Shown here one piece after another: positions 22,489-30,899 of a stretch of 64,000 nucleotides of DNA. Numbering within the stretch: position 1 is the first letter of the stretch; each line of letters starts with the position of its first letter. The notes under the pieces were generated by a model. The model was given only the letters and a program-made list of their open reading frames with translations. It did not search any database and was not told the origin of the DNA. The stretch is from Psychrobacter okhotskensis. Its GTDB lineage: Bacteria > Pseudomonadota > Gammaproteobacteria > Pseudomonadales > Moraxellaceae. A program made the translations under genes and the position numbers. The stretch spans positions 1-64,000 of the forward strand of contig NZ_JABRVQ010000013.1 in NCBI RefSeq assembly GCF_013248965.1. The letters run 5' to 3'.

Positions 22489-23490
22489 ATGATGACAGAG
22501 ACCCTAAAACTGGTAAGCACCAAAGATGGTGAGCAAATAGCCGTCTGGAAGATTGTGGATAATACAAAAGATGAAAGCAAAACTGATGTTCTCACCACCG
22601 ACGCACCTAGGGTAAAAGCGCAAAACATTCTATTGACCCACGGAACCTTTTCGGACAAGCAAACTTGTTTAAGAATCGCCCACTATCTGGCACAACTTGG
22701 TCATCATTGCTACATTATGGAATGGCGCGGTCATGGTGCAAGCTCGATACCAACAGACAAATTCAACTTCGAAACCGTTGCAACCTATGATTTTGAGGCC
22801 ACCTTTCGTTACTTATTTGCTGAGTTAAAACTGGATAATCTACACTGCGTCACCCACAGTGGCGGCGGTGCCTGCCTAACCATGTTTTTAATCCAAAACC
22901 CCCAGTATATTGACCAAATCAACAGCATCAGTATGTTTGCCTGTCAAGTTTATGGCGCAGTATCGAACCCGATTAGCTACACTAAAATTCTCGCAGCCAA
23001 AGTATTTACGAGACTACTAGGCTTTATCCCAGCTAAGAAGCTTAAAATGGGTCCTTTTAACGAAAGCTACTATACGATGAACCAGTGGTACAACTGGAAC
23101 CTAAACAAAGACTTTAAAAGCAGCTTTATACAACAAAGTAAATTTGAAACAACGACGATTAATGACAATACGCCCTCTACTATCGCCTCTAAAAATACTA
23201 CATCTCATACTGTATCTAATAACAGCCACTTCGATTATCGTCAGCATATGCCAACTATTACCACACCTATCTATGCGATCAGTGCCAAAGGCGACCATTT
23301 TATTTCACCAACCCGTGGCTGTCAGTTATTTTTTGACAAGTTTGCTAACCCCAATAACGTCTTTCGAGAATACTCAATCAGCCATGGCGATCTGGACGAT
23401 TATACCCATAGCCGCATTATGATTAGTCGCAATGCTGCGACAGAGATTTGGCCAACGGTGGCAGCGTGGATTGACGAACATGCAGGGTAA
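22489..23490 (+). CDS. Alpha/beta hydrolase
   Basis: This 333-residue alpha/beta-hydrolase fold protein has ILLTHGTFSDKQT (oxyanion region), GHHCYIMEWRGHGAS, the nucleophile region VTHSGGGACLT, an acid region SAKGDHF and a C-terminal SHGDLDDY. The elbow reads T-H-S-G-G in place of the usual G-H-S-G-G. A low-complexity Thr/Asn/Ser stretch of about 30 residues (near residues 220-250) sits before the last strands. The substrate is unknown. Its promoter region coincides with repeat copy 1, which ends 45 bp upstream. Confidence 0.8.
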   Translation: MMTETLKLVSTKDGEQIAVWKIVDNTKDESKTDVLTTDAPRVKAQNILLTHGTFSDKQTCLRIAHYLAQLGHHCYIMEWRGHGASSIPTDKFNFETVATYDFEATFRYLFAELKLDNLHCVTHSGGGACLTMFLIQNPQYIDQINSISMFACQVYGAVSNPISYTKILAAKVFTRLLGFIPAKKLKMGPFNESYYTMNQWYNWNLNKDFKSSFIQQSKFETTTINDNTPSTIASKNTTSHTVSNNSHFDYRQHMPTITTPIYAISAKGDHFISPTRGCQLFFDKFANPNNVFREYSISHGDLDDYTHSRIMISRNAATEIWPTVAAWIDEHAG

Positions 23491-23602
23491 CGATGACACA
23501 CCCCTACACATCTTTATACTTGTCAGAAAGTCATAGGCTGTGTCAGTATTAGCGTCATCAATTTTTAACCAATAAAAAATAAGTCGTAGGAAAGTGGCGT
23601 CT

Positions 23603-24670
23603 ATGAGTGGATTATCAGAGAAAAATCTAGAGATACAAAACCCAGATAAGCAGGGAAAAAAACACTATCGTTATTTGGTGTTTATTGGCCGCTTTCAGCC
23701 GTTTCATTGCGGGCACAAAGCGGTTGTGGATGAAGCCTTGAAGCGTGCCGACAATGTCATCATGCTCATCGGCTCCGCCAACTTACCACGTAGCTTACGT
23801 AATCCCTTTAGCGTTGCTGAACGCGCCGCGATGATTAAAGGCGCGTATTCCGCAGCAGATGCCGCGCGTATTCACTGCGTCGGACTCGATGATGCGCTCT
23901 ACAATGACACGCGCTGGCTGCAATATGTGCAAGCAGGTGTAAAGTCGGTCACTGGCGACTTGCAGACTGATATCGGTCTCATTGGTCATTCAAAAGACAG
24001 CTCATCGTATTATTTATCACTATTCCCCAACTGGGCGTCGGTCTCTGTGCCCAATTATCACAATCTATCGGCTACCCCTATTCGGGATAGTTATCTGATG
24101 GGTGCCACGCCAACGCCTGAGCGCACCCCTGAGTCGACCCGCAACGTCCTAAATGACTTCAAAAAAACCGAGGATTATCAACAGTTGCACGAAGAAGCTG
24201 ACTTCGTCGATAAGTATAAAAGACAATGGGAGTCTGCGCCTTACCCGCCTACCTTTATGACGGCAGACGCTTTGGTCGTCCAGTCAGGTCATATTCTGTT
24301 GGTAGAACGTCGCAGCATGCCAGGGCGCGGGCTGTGGGCATTGCCCGGTGGTTTTTTGAATCCAAAAGAGACCCTATTTGATGCCTGTATCCGTGAGCTA
24401 CGCGAAGAGACGCGCCTTAAAGTCCCAGAGCCCGTATTACGTGGCTCTTGTCATAGTCAGCATACCTTTGACGACCCTTACCGCTCAGCGCGTGGTCGCA
24501 CGATTACTCAAGCCTTTTACTTTCAGCTAAAAAACGATCCAAAAGGTCTGCCCAAAGTAAAAGGCGGTGATGACGCGGCCAAAGCATTTTGGCTTCCTCT
24601 TGCTGAGCTCGATGCTACCATGATGTTCGAAGATCATTATGCGATTATCACCAAAATGGTTGGCTTGTAA
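23603..24670 (+). CDS. nadM: Bifunctional NMN adenylyltransferase / Nudix hydrolase
   Basis: The N-terminal domain has the nucleotidyltransferase signature FIGRFQPFHCGHKAVVD (HxGH) and ISxxxxR-like ATPIRDSYL, which makes NAD from NMN. The C-terminal half is a Nudix domain with GGFLNPKETLF followed by RELREETRL, likely hydrolysing ADP-ribose. In the Nudix box the usual Gly near the end is Arg. This fusion is known from Synechocystis Slr0787 and Acinetobacter relatives (family knowledge). I start at ATG 23603 with AGGAAAG 8 bp upstream, not at GTG 23594. nadV follows, completing a salvage route nicotinamide to NMN to NAD. Confidence 0.93.
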   Translation: MSGLSEKNLEIQNPDKQGKKHYRYLVFIGRFQPFHCGHKAVVDEALKRADNVIMLIGSANLPRSLRNPFSVAERAAMIKGAYSAADAARIHCVGLDDALYNDTRWLQYVQAGVKSVTGDLQTDIGLIGHSKDSSSYYLSLFPNWASVSVPNYHNLSATPIRDSYLMGATPTPERTPESTRNVLNDFKKTEDYQQLHEEADFVDKYKRQWESAPYPPTFMTADALVVQSGHILLVERRSMPGRGLWALPGGFLNPKETLFDACIRELREETRLKVPEPVLRGSCHSQHTFDDPYRSARGRTITQAFYFQLKNDPKGLPKVKGGDDAAKAFWLPLAELDATMMFEDHYAIITKMVGL

Positions 24671-24969
24671 GACATTTTGTCATTGACTGTTTAGTGCATT
24701 AATGCCCCACTTTCAATCAATGACACTCTATATAATTTACCTTATAAGTTTGGTTTTATCAGTGCCACTTATATTTTCACCGCCCAAACCGATAGACGGT
24801 ACGGGTTATTACGCAGCATTTAGGTGTCCTTACTAGATGCTGTCAATGGATGAACCGTTAGACTGTTTAGCAATAAATGGATGCTAATGTACACAACGTA
24901 CTTTTAATCCATTTAAGGCTCAACAGTGATGCGAGTCGTCCATTTCACTCAAAGCAGAGGAGTTCTGTG
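24671..24969. other. Gap between nadM and nadV
   Basis: About 300 bp, AT-rich, with no gene or terminator recognised. nadV may have its own promoter here or be read from nadM. Confidence 0.4.
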
Positions 24970-26367
24970 ATGTATACCAGCAATTTAAACAATTTAATCT
25001 TAAATAGCGACAGCTATAAAACCTCACATTGGGTGCAATATCCAAAAGGTAGCGAATACCTATCCAGCTATATTGAAGCGCGTAAAGGCGATTACGATGT
25101 GGTGTTCTTTGGGCTGCAAGCTTTTATCAAAGAATACCTGAGTACCCCTATTACCCACCAAGATATCGATGAAGCCGAAATACTGATTCAAGCGCATGGC
25201 TTGACCTTTAATCGTGCAGGTTGGGAACGCTTAGTTGATAAACATGGCGGCTATTTGCCACTACGTATCGAAGCCATACCTGAAGGCAGCATCGTGCCCG
25301 TCTCCAATGTGGTCTGTCAGATTATCAATACTGACCCAGAATTCTATTGGCTACCAAGTTATATCGAAACAGCATTACTCCGTGCTATCTGGTATCCGTC
25401 GACGGTCGCCAGCGTCTCACACTATTGCAAAGGTATCATTCGTCAAGCGCTAGAAAAATCAGCGGACAATACTGAGTCATTGACCTTTCGCTTGCATGAC
25501 TTTGGCTCGCGCGGTGCATCTAGTCAAGAATCCGTCGCGCTTGGTAGTCTTGCTCATTTGGTAAACTTTGCTGGCACTGACTCTATGACGGCTTTGGTGG
25601 CTGCCAGTCGCTGGTATCAAATGGACAAAGACATGCCCGCGTTTTCTATCCCTGCCGCTGAACACAGTACCATGACTGCGTGGGGTCGTGATGGTGAGAC
25701 AGCGGCATTTGCCAATATGATTGAGCAGTTTGGCGGGGCTGGCAAAAGTTTTTCAGTGGTCTCTGATAGCTATGATTTATGGAATGCCATTGACAATATC
25801 TGGGGTGATGCCTTAAAGGACGACGTGAAAAATATGGGCGGCACCTTGGTCATCAGACCAGACAGTGGCGAGCCTGCCAAAGTGGTTCGCGAGGCTTTGG
25901 AGCGCTTGGCGGTGAAGTTTGGTACGACGATTAATAGCAAAGGCTATAAAGTCTTGCCAGATTATGTGCGCGTCATCCAAGGGGATGGCATCAGCCCGCA
26001 AAGCTTGAGCAAAATTATCGACGTAGTCATGAAGGCAGGCTTTAGTGCTGACAATATTACTTTCGGCATGGGCGGTGGTCTACTGCAACAAGTCAATCGA
26101 GATACCATGAGCTGGGCGATGAAAGCCAGTGCCATCTCTATCGATGGCGTATGGAAAGATATCTATAAAGATCCTGTCACTAGCCGCTCGAAACGCTCAA
26201 AAAAAGGTCGCTTGGCATTGATACAAAGCACTAATGGCAAGCCAAAAACCATCAAAGCTGATGACTTACCCGCTGGTGCAGATAACCTATTACGTGATGT
26301 TTATATCGATGGCAAATTATTGGTAGACGACAGCCTCACTACGATTCGGGAGCGTGCAGGATGGTAA
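24970..26367 (+). CDS. nadV: Nicotinamide phosphoribosyltransferase
   Basis: The 465-residue NAMPT-type enzyme joins nicotinamide and PRPP to give NMN. The N-terminal NLILNSDSYKTSHWVQYPKGSEYLSSYIEAR, RLHDFGSRGASSQESV and VIRPDSGEPAKVV motifs are characteristic. I start at ATG 24970, with GAGGAG 7 bp upstream; the frame runs open for 31 more codons to 24877 without a matching sequence. With nadM it forms a deamidation-free NAD salvage pathway. Its last 7 bp overlap the start of the SGNH hydrolase gene. Confidence 0.95.
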   Translation: MYTSNLNNLILNSDSYKTSHWVQYPKGSEYLSSYIEARKGDYDVVFFGLQAFIKEYLSTPITHQDIDEAEILIQAHGLTFNRAGWERLVDKHGGYLPLRIEAIPEGSIVPVSNVVCQIINTDPEFYWLPSYIETALLRAIWYPSTVASVSHYCKGIIRQALEKSADNTESLTFRLHDFGSRGASSQESVALGSLAHLVNFAGTDSMTALVAASRWYQMDKDMPAFSIPAAEHSTMTAWGRDGETAAFANMIEQFGGAGKSFSVVSDSYDLWNAIDNIWGDALKDDVKNMGGTLVIRPDSGEPAKVVREALERLAVKFGTTINSKGYKVLPDYVRVIQGDGISPQSLSKIIDVVMKAGFSADNITFGMGGGLLQQVNRDTMSWAMKASAISIDGVWKDIYKDPVTSRSKRSKKGRLALIQSTNGKPKTIKADDLPAGADNLLRDVYIDGKLLVDDSLTTIRERAGW

Positions 26368-27302
26368 ATAGCAATAAAATAGCCTCGGTCGCAAGAGACG
26401 TCCTACTCGCTCCTGTCTATCTTTATCAAGGCCGCAAAGTCAAGCGTGATACGGTGCGCTTGCCTGAGCCAAATGGAGAGCGACACGGACATATCCAATT
26501 AGGCAAACCGACTGATGCCACTGCTAATACTAAAGATAAGACCAAGCAAACACTAAATATCATGGTCGTTGGAGATTCAGCAGCAGCGGGTGTCGGTAGT
26601 CAGACGCAACAAGAAGCGCTGGTTGGTAATTTGATGCCTATCTTAGCGCAGCAATCCGAGATTAATACCCAGTTTGATAGCCTAATTTGGTCGTTGCAAG
26701 CGACCACTGGACATACCAGCTTCGATATCTTGCGCAGGCTTTATGTTCTGCCTACGCCTAGTCAAGCTGTCGATGTGATGGTACTGAGTGTTGGCGTTAA
26801 CGACACTACCTCAAACGTCTCTGTGAGTAAATGGCAGCAGCAAATCGAAGACATTATTACTATCGCTCAGCGTAAATTTGGCGTACGGCAATTGATTTTT
26901 TTGAGTCTACCGCCCATGGCACAAATGCCTGCGATACCGGCCCCTTTGAATAACTTCGTCGGTGCCAAAGCCTCAATCCTTGATAAGACATTACAGCAAG
27001 TGTGTGCGAGTAATGAGGGCGTCACTTATATGGCTACCGATTTTCCACGGATGATAGAAGAGCACTCTAATGGTACGCCAATTGATATCAAGGTGATGTT
27101 CGCTAGTGATGGCTTTCACCCTAGTAGCTTAATGTATGGCTACTGGGCTCAGCAATTAGCAGAGCTCATTGTCAAACTGCTTAATTCATCAGCTGCCGAA
27201 TTGAGCAGCCCTGATATCTCAAAAAATGATATCTTGAAAAATGGTATCTTGAAAAATGACAGCTCAAGATTTAATAACCTAAAACTTAACGTTGAAATTT
27301 AA
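26361..27302 (+). CDS. SGNH/GDSL hydrolase
   Basis: This 313-residue esterase-fold protein has block I GDSAAAGVGS (nucleophile Ser), block III VLSVGVNDTT (GxND) and block V SDGFHPS with catalytic Asp-His. GDSL hydrolases remove acyl or acetyl groups; the substrate is unknown. The start overlaps the nadV stop by 7 bp, so translation is probably coupled. No clear signal peptide. The C-terminus carries three 15-bp repeats (27213-27257) that encode a DILKN-like motif, probably a disordered tail. Confidence 0.85.
   Translation: MVNSNKIASVARDVLLAPVYLYQGRKVKRDTVRLPEPNGERHGHIQLGKPTDATANTKDKTKQTLNIMVVGDSAAAGVGSQTQQEALVGNLMPILAQQSEINTQFDSLIWSLQATTGHTSFDILRRLYVLPTPSQAVDVMVLSVGVNDTTSNVSVSKWQQQIEDIITIAQRKFGVRQLIFLSLPPMAQMPAIPAPLNNFVGAKASILDKTLQQVCASNEGVTYMATDFPRMIEEHSNGTPIDIKVMFASDGFHPSSLMYGYWAQQLAELIVKLLNSSAAELSSPDISKNDILKNGILKNDSSRFNNLKLNVEI
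27213..27257 (+). repeat. 15-bp tandem repeat in the hydrolase 3' end
   Basis: Three units (gatatctcaaaaaat, gatatcttgaaaaat, ggtatcttgaaaaat) run in frame and encode repeats of the form D-I-(S/L)-K-N. A fourth degenerate unit follows. Because 15 is a multiple of 3, copy changes would not shift the frame. Confidence 0.9.
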
Positions 27303-27305
27303 ACA

Positions 27306-27339
27306 AAAAAAACCGCTGATTATTCAGCGGTTTTTTTAT
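27306..27339. terminator. Bidirectional terminator
   Basis: aaaccgctga / tcagcggttt forms a 10-bp stem with A and T tracts on either side. It serves the nadV-hydrolase transcript and, from the other strand, rpmE2. Confidence 0.85.
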
Positions 27340-27374
27340 GGCTTAGCAAAATAAATTGACGCGATAAGCGTAAT

Positions 27375-27674
27375 TTATTCAGCTGAATCAGCAGCTTGTT
27401 CAGCAGAGTCGGCAGCTTTCTTGTTACGGCCACCAAACGCGCCAAAGCGTTTGTTAAAGCTAGCAACACGACCTTCGGTAGAAGTTTTACGTTGCTCGCC
27501 AGTATAGAATGGATGCGACGCACTTGAAATATCAAGTGGGTAGTATGGATATTCTTTACCTTCGTATTCACGAGTGGCTTTGGTTTTAGCGGTTGAACGA
27601 GTCAAAAAAAACACGTCAGCGTTAGTGTCGTGGAATAAAACTTCTTGGTAATCAGGATGGATATCTTTACGCAT
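27375..27674 (-). CDS. rpmE2: 50S ribosomal protein L31, type B
   Basis: The 99-residue protein starts [28 protein letters not shown] and contains [13 protein letters not shown], the L31 type B pattern without the zinc-binding cysteines. This zinc-free paralogue usually replaces zinc L31 when zinc is scarce, often under Zur control (family knowledge). The C-terminal repeat [13 protein letters not shown] is an extension. It is divergent from yceI across 486 bp. Confidence 0.95.
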   Translation of the reverse strand: MRKDIHPDYQEVLFHDTNADVFFLTRSTAKTKATREYEGKEYPYYPLDISSASHPFYTGEQRKTSTEGRVASFNKRFGAFGGRNKKAADSAEQAADSAE

Positions 27675-27943
27675 AATAAACTCTCTATGTCCGATGTATT
27701 TACAGTCTTCTCGACGATGTGTCGAATTTTTATAAAGAAATTCTTACAAAAAAGCTCTCATAAAAAAGTATATATAAAACTGTGCATACGTAACTGAGGC
27801 ACTAAGGACATTTGCAAGGCTGGCAACTGCATCACTGGCTTATTCCAGCACCCAATACCATACCTCTGCTCACTTAGCCTTCCCCAGCGGGAAAATCAAA
27901 CCGCGATTTTAACGGTTTTTGCCGTTTGATGCAAGCAGCAGTT

Positions 27944-27954
27944 ATGATAATCAT
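27944..27954. promoter_or_regulatory. Candidate metal-regulator operator (Fur/Zur-like)
   Basis: atgataatcat is an 11-bp perfect palindrome that matches the core of the Fur box. The outer bases match less well (12 of 19 to the consensus by eye). It lies about 34 bp upstream of the yceI -35 box and about 270 bp upstream of rpmE2. L31 type B genes are often Zur targets, but the distance argues against direct control, so this is a weak call. Confidence 0.3.
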
Positions 27955-27987
27955 AGGTAATCAAACGTTAGCAAACCGACAATGGTC

Positions 27988-28016
27988 TTGAGATAACTGT
28001 TTTATGCTAGTATAAT
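27988..28016 (+). promoter_or_regulatory. Promoter of yceI
   Basis: TTGAGA (27988-27993) and TATAAT (28011-28016) are 17 bp apart, a near-consensus sigma70 promoter. The predicted start near 28023 gives a leader of about 138 nt. Confidence 0.75.
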
Positions 28017-28160
28017 ATTTGATTAGACAAACCACTTAATACCAATTATAATTGTAGATTATTTAAACAATACTTATCTTTTAGTATCGAGGTTTATGAC
28101 AGGTCCTCTATTAACTGAATCACTATTTAATCAACCCTCACTAAATAAGGATAATAAGCA

Positions 28161-28766
28161 ATGATAAACGCTGCTCTAAAAAACACTACTAAAGCCCTAC
28201 TCATCAGCTCTGCACTGGCAATCACTACCATGGCGAGCGCGGCACTACCTAGCCAATGGCAATTAGATGACTCACATACTCGTGTTGGGTTCTCTGTCAA
28301 TCACCTAGGGTTTTCAACGACTATGGGTCATTTTGGTGACGTACAAGGTACGGTTAATTACGATATCAAAACCCCTAACAAGACCAATATGAACTTTACG
28401 ATCGCAACTGATAGTATCGATACCAATTGGGATGCCCGTGATAAGCATTTAAAAACCGATGAGTTTTTTAATGTGGCCAAATATCCAACGATGACGTTCA
28501 AGTCTACTAAGGTCAGTTTTATCAATCCACAACAAGCAAAAATAACAGGTGATTTCACCATGCTTGGTCAAACTAAGCCACTTACATTAGATGTGACGTT
28601 GAACAAAATTGCTAATAGCCCTCTTACTAAAGAGCCCGTTATTGGTTTTCGCGCAACTGGTAATATCGATCGCGCTGCTTACGGCATGACGGCTTATGCA
28701 GCTGGTATTACTACCGACGTTCCTATCCAAATCGATGGTGAGCTAGTAGAGAAAACAGCAAAATAA
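28161..28766 (+). CDS. YceI family periplasmic protein
   Basis: The 201-residue protein has a signal peptide with cleavage after MASA (residue 27) and the YceI/lipocalin-like fold: WQLDDSHTRVGFSVNHLGFSTTMGHF at the mature start, DARDKHLKTDEFFNVAKYPTMTFKST, and GFRATGNIDRAAYGM. YceI proteins bind isoprenoid chains in a beta-barrel and are exported. The N-terminal hydrophobic run and good promoter suggest an expressed secreted protein. It is monocistronic, closed by a hairpin terminator. Confidence 0.93.
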   Translation: MINAALKNTTKALLISSALAITTMASAALPSQWQLDDSHTRVGFSVNHLGFSTTMGHFGDVQGTVNYDIKTPNKTNMNFTIATDSIDTNWDARDKHLKTDEFFNVAKYPTMTFKSTKVSFINPQQAKITGDFTMLGQTKPLTLDVTLNKIANSPLTKEPVIGFRATGNIDRAAYGMTAYAAGITTDVPIQIDGELVEKTAK

Positions 28767-28803
28767 AGTAATGCTTAAATAGTTTTAAAAGTATTTATCT
28801 AAA

Positions 28804-28834
28804 AAAGCAGCCCATATGATGGCTGCTTTTTTTT
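28804..28834 (+). terminator. Terminator after yceI
   Basis: agcagcc / ggctgct stem with an 8-nt loop is followed by eight T. The stem resembles the one at 30391-30444. Confidence 0.85.
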
Positions 28835-28880
28835 GGCTATTTTGAAGCTTCCTGCTGCTCAATAGTAGAAATACGTCTAA

Positions 28881-29047
28881 GGCGTGTCCTCATTTTGAGA
28901 ATGGTAACAAAAATGAGATCAATTGCTGCCAAACAAGCAAAGTAGCGCAGATAATAGCGGGATATCAATCTGCTATTTGACCCAGTTTTACAAGATTTAG
29001 CCATTTTTAGCCCCTCTAGTTAGCTTTGTTCAGATTGAGGATACGCC
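28881..29047 (+). mobile_element. Short non-autonomous repeat, family A copy 2 (MITE-like, 167 bp)
   Basis: This copy has the same end motifs as 22276-22443, ggcgtgtcctcattt at the left and an inverse gaggatacgcc at the right, and aligns over its whole length. The left flank is ctaa and the right flank ctcg, so the target duplication is imperfect or decayed. It is in the same orientation as copy 1. It also lies just upstream of a plus-strand gene (108 bp). Confidence 0.8.
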
Positions 29048-29100
29048 CTCGCACATCAAATAAATTATTGTTATTGGCTTGTTAACCCTTATAGTTATTG

Positions 29101-29131
29101 TTATATTCATATTGTGAATTTACGAATATAA
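29101..29131. promoter_or_regulatory. Candidate operator upstream of the FemAB-like gene
   Basis: TTATATTC (29101-29108) and GAATATAA (29124-29131) form an 8-bp inverted repeat with a 15-nt spacer that itself contains an attc/gaat pair. It lies 24 bp before the next start codon. A regulator site is possible; no known motif was recognised. Confidence 0.3.
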
Positions 29132-29155
29132 ACATAACACTGAGGGAGCAAAAAG

Positions 29156-30292
29156 ATGGATACAGTAAATATCGACTTTGTCACTATAGATAAAAACTGG
29201 GACAAAAACATCGCCGATTATCATTTTGATATCTATCATTTATCTGGCTGGATTGCTGCCTCAGCTATCGTAGACAAGGGTAAACCGCAGGGTATCATCG
29301 CTCACTATAAAAATAAAAAAGTGTTTTTGCCAATTATCATTAGAGACATTAATCGTGAAAATACCAATTGCGAATATACTGATTCTGAGAACAGTAATTG
29401 CGAATATACTGATGCTCAATATTGGGATGCCACTTCTACTTATGGCTACGGTGGCCCCTTGATGGACAAGTCCTTAACTGATGCCGAGGTAGACATCATT
29501 ATGGAAGCAATCAGAGCTGCCCTCTTTGCCAAAGGCTGTGTCTCCTTATTCATGAGACTGCATCCCATCATTAATAAAGAATGGATTCCAACGGTTGGTA
29601 AAGCTCTAACTCACGGACTGACATTGATGTCTGACTTGAGCAAGTCGGCCGAGGAGCACTGGGGAGAAACCCAAAATCGACACCGTAGAGGTATCAAAAA
29701 AGCGGTAAAAATGAACGTCGTGACCAAGATTGAGCAATTGACCAGAGAAAATGCCATGGTGTTCTCCAGCATTTATAAAGAAACCATGGCACAGGTCAAC
29801 GCCAGCCAATACTACTTTTTTGACGATGATTATTTCTTCAACTTGCTTGAGAACCTTCAAGATAGAATCGTATTAATCACCGCTTATCAAGAAGACAAAG
29901 CAATCGCCTCCTCTATTTATATGACCTGTAAAGAATCAGGTATCATGCAATTCCATCTCGGCGGAACACTCAACGCTTATACTAACTTGCAGCCTTCAAA
30001 GTTAATTACTCATGTTGCTCGTGACTGGGGTAGAGAAAATCGTTATGAATTGCTACACCTCGGCGGTGGCGTTGGTGCGGCTCTAGATTCTTTATATGAA
30101 TATAAAAAAGGCTTTAGCTCGCAAGAGTTGTTGTTTAAAACCTATAGACTAATCGTCAATCCCGTAAAGTATGCAGCGCTGGTTGCTGATAGTTGGTTTT
30201 CAGAAAGTGACTTAAGCTCAGATTTCTTCCCTTTATATAGAAAAGAAACAACAGAGGAAGTTGCCTTGGAGATCGTTCAAGCAGAAGTTTAG
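29156..30292 (+). CDS. FemAB/GNAT-fold acyltransferase-like protein
   Basis: The 378-residue protein resembles the FemAB/BioF2-like GNAT group: an N-terminal YHLSGWIAASA segment, HWGETQNRHRRGIKKAVKMN in the middle, and LLHLGGGVGAALDSLYEYKKGFS near the end. Such enzymes transfer amino acids or acyl groups to peptidoglycan or surface sugars. The specific substrate is unknown. An 18-bp direct repeat (29366-29383 and 29396-29413, 30-bp period) duplicates NCEYTD. Cell-wall genes are not adjacent. The gene is flanked by repeat copy 2 and a strong terminator. Confidence 0.7.
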   Translation: MDTVNIDFVTIDKNWDKNIADYHFDIYHLSGWIAASAIVDKGKPQGIIAHYKNKKVFLPIIIRDINRENTNCEYTDSENSNCEYTDAQYWDATSTYGYGGPLMDKSLTDAEVDIIMEAIRAALFAKGCVSLFMRLHPIINKEWIPTVGKALTHGLTLMSDLSKSAEEHWGETQNRHRRGIKKAVKMNVVTKIEQLTRENAMVFSSIYKETMAQVNASQYYFFDDDYFFNLLENLQDRIVLITAYQEDKAIASSIYMTCKESGIMQFHLGGTLNAYTNLQPSKLITHVARDWGRENRYELLHLGGGVGAALDSLYEYKKGFSSQELLFKTYRLIVNPVKYAALVADSWFSESDLSSDFFPLYRKETTEEVALEIVQAEV

Positions 30293-30390
30293 GCAGATAT
30301 CTCCTAAACTTATAAAAAGTTCATACACCACTTTTTGGCTTAATTTAACTAGAGTCTGTTGAGCATTATTTGAAGTTATGAAATCAGCTC

Positions 30391-30444
30391 AAGCCGAACA
30401 CAAAAAAGCAGCCTATATATTGGCTGCTTTTTTGTGTTCGGCTT
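30391..30444. terminator. Large bidirectional hairpin terminator
   Basis: Two arms of 23 bp (30391-30413 and 30422-30444) pair perfectly around an 8-nt loop. The inner gcagcc/ggctgc is followed by T-runs on both strands. It separates the converging FemAB-like and lipoprotein genes. Confidence 0.9.
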
Positions 30445-30464
30445 AAGGTTAACACTTTACCATT

Positions 30465-30899
30465 TTATTTGGTTTTAACGATATGCCAAACGCCAAGCTT
30501 ATTGTCGCCGTCGGTATCACCGACTTTGGTATCGTTGGCATAAAAATACAAAGGCTTGCCGTTGACAGCCCATTGATACTTACCATCTTCTCGTTGGAAA
30601 GCGGCAAACTGGCCAGAAGCTTGGGCATTACTCGGTGCCATAAACGCCGGCCAAGCCAGTAGACATGCCGAGCCACACTCTGATTTGTTCATAGAATCTT
30701 TATCAAAGGTGTATAGCGTCATTTTGTTGGTGGCATCCACTAGCATCCCATTCATGCTGGCAACTGGTGCTTTGTTGCTCATGGTCGCTTGTACATCATG
30801 CATGCCTGAATCGTCGTTGCCAAACACATTGTTTAGCGTCGAACAGCCCGTTACGGTCAATACACTAGCTAGGGCAGATAACATTAGAATACGTTTCAT
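30465..30899 (-). CDS. Small secreted-repeat lipoprotein (COG4315 type)
   Basis: The 144-residue lipoprotein has signal MKRILMLSALASVLTVTGC with the lipid-anchored Cys at 19. The mature part contains MLVDATNKMTLYTFDKDSMNKSECGSACLLAWPAF and KPLYFYANDTKVGDTDGDNKLGVWHIV, the secreted-repeat (Lipoprotein_15) pattern. The function of this family is unknown. I start at ATG 30899 with AAGGAAG upstream, not at the GTG 6 bp further out. It sits in a cluster of accessory genes. Confidence 0.82.
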   Translation of the reverse strand: MKRILMLSALASVLTVTGCSTLNNVFGNDDSGMHDVQATMSNKAPVASMNGMLVDATNKMTLYTFDKDSMNKSECGSACLLAWPAFMAPSNAQASGQFAAFQREDGKYQWAVNGKPLYFYANDTKVGDTDGDNKLGVWHIVKTK

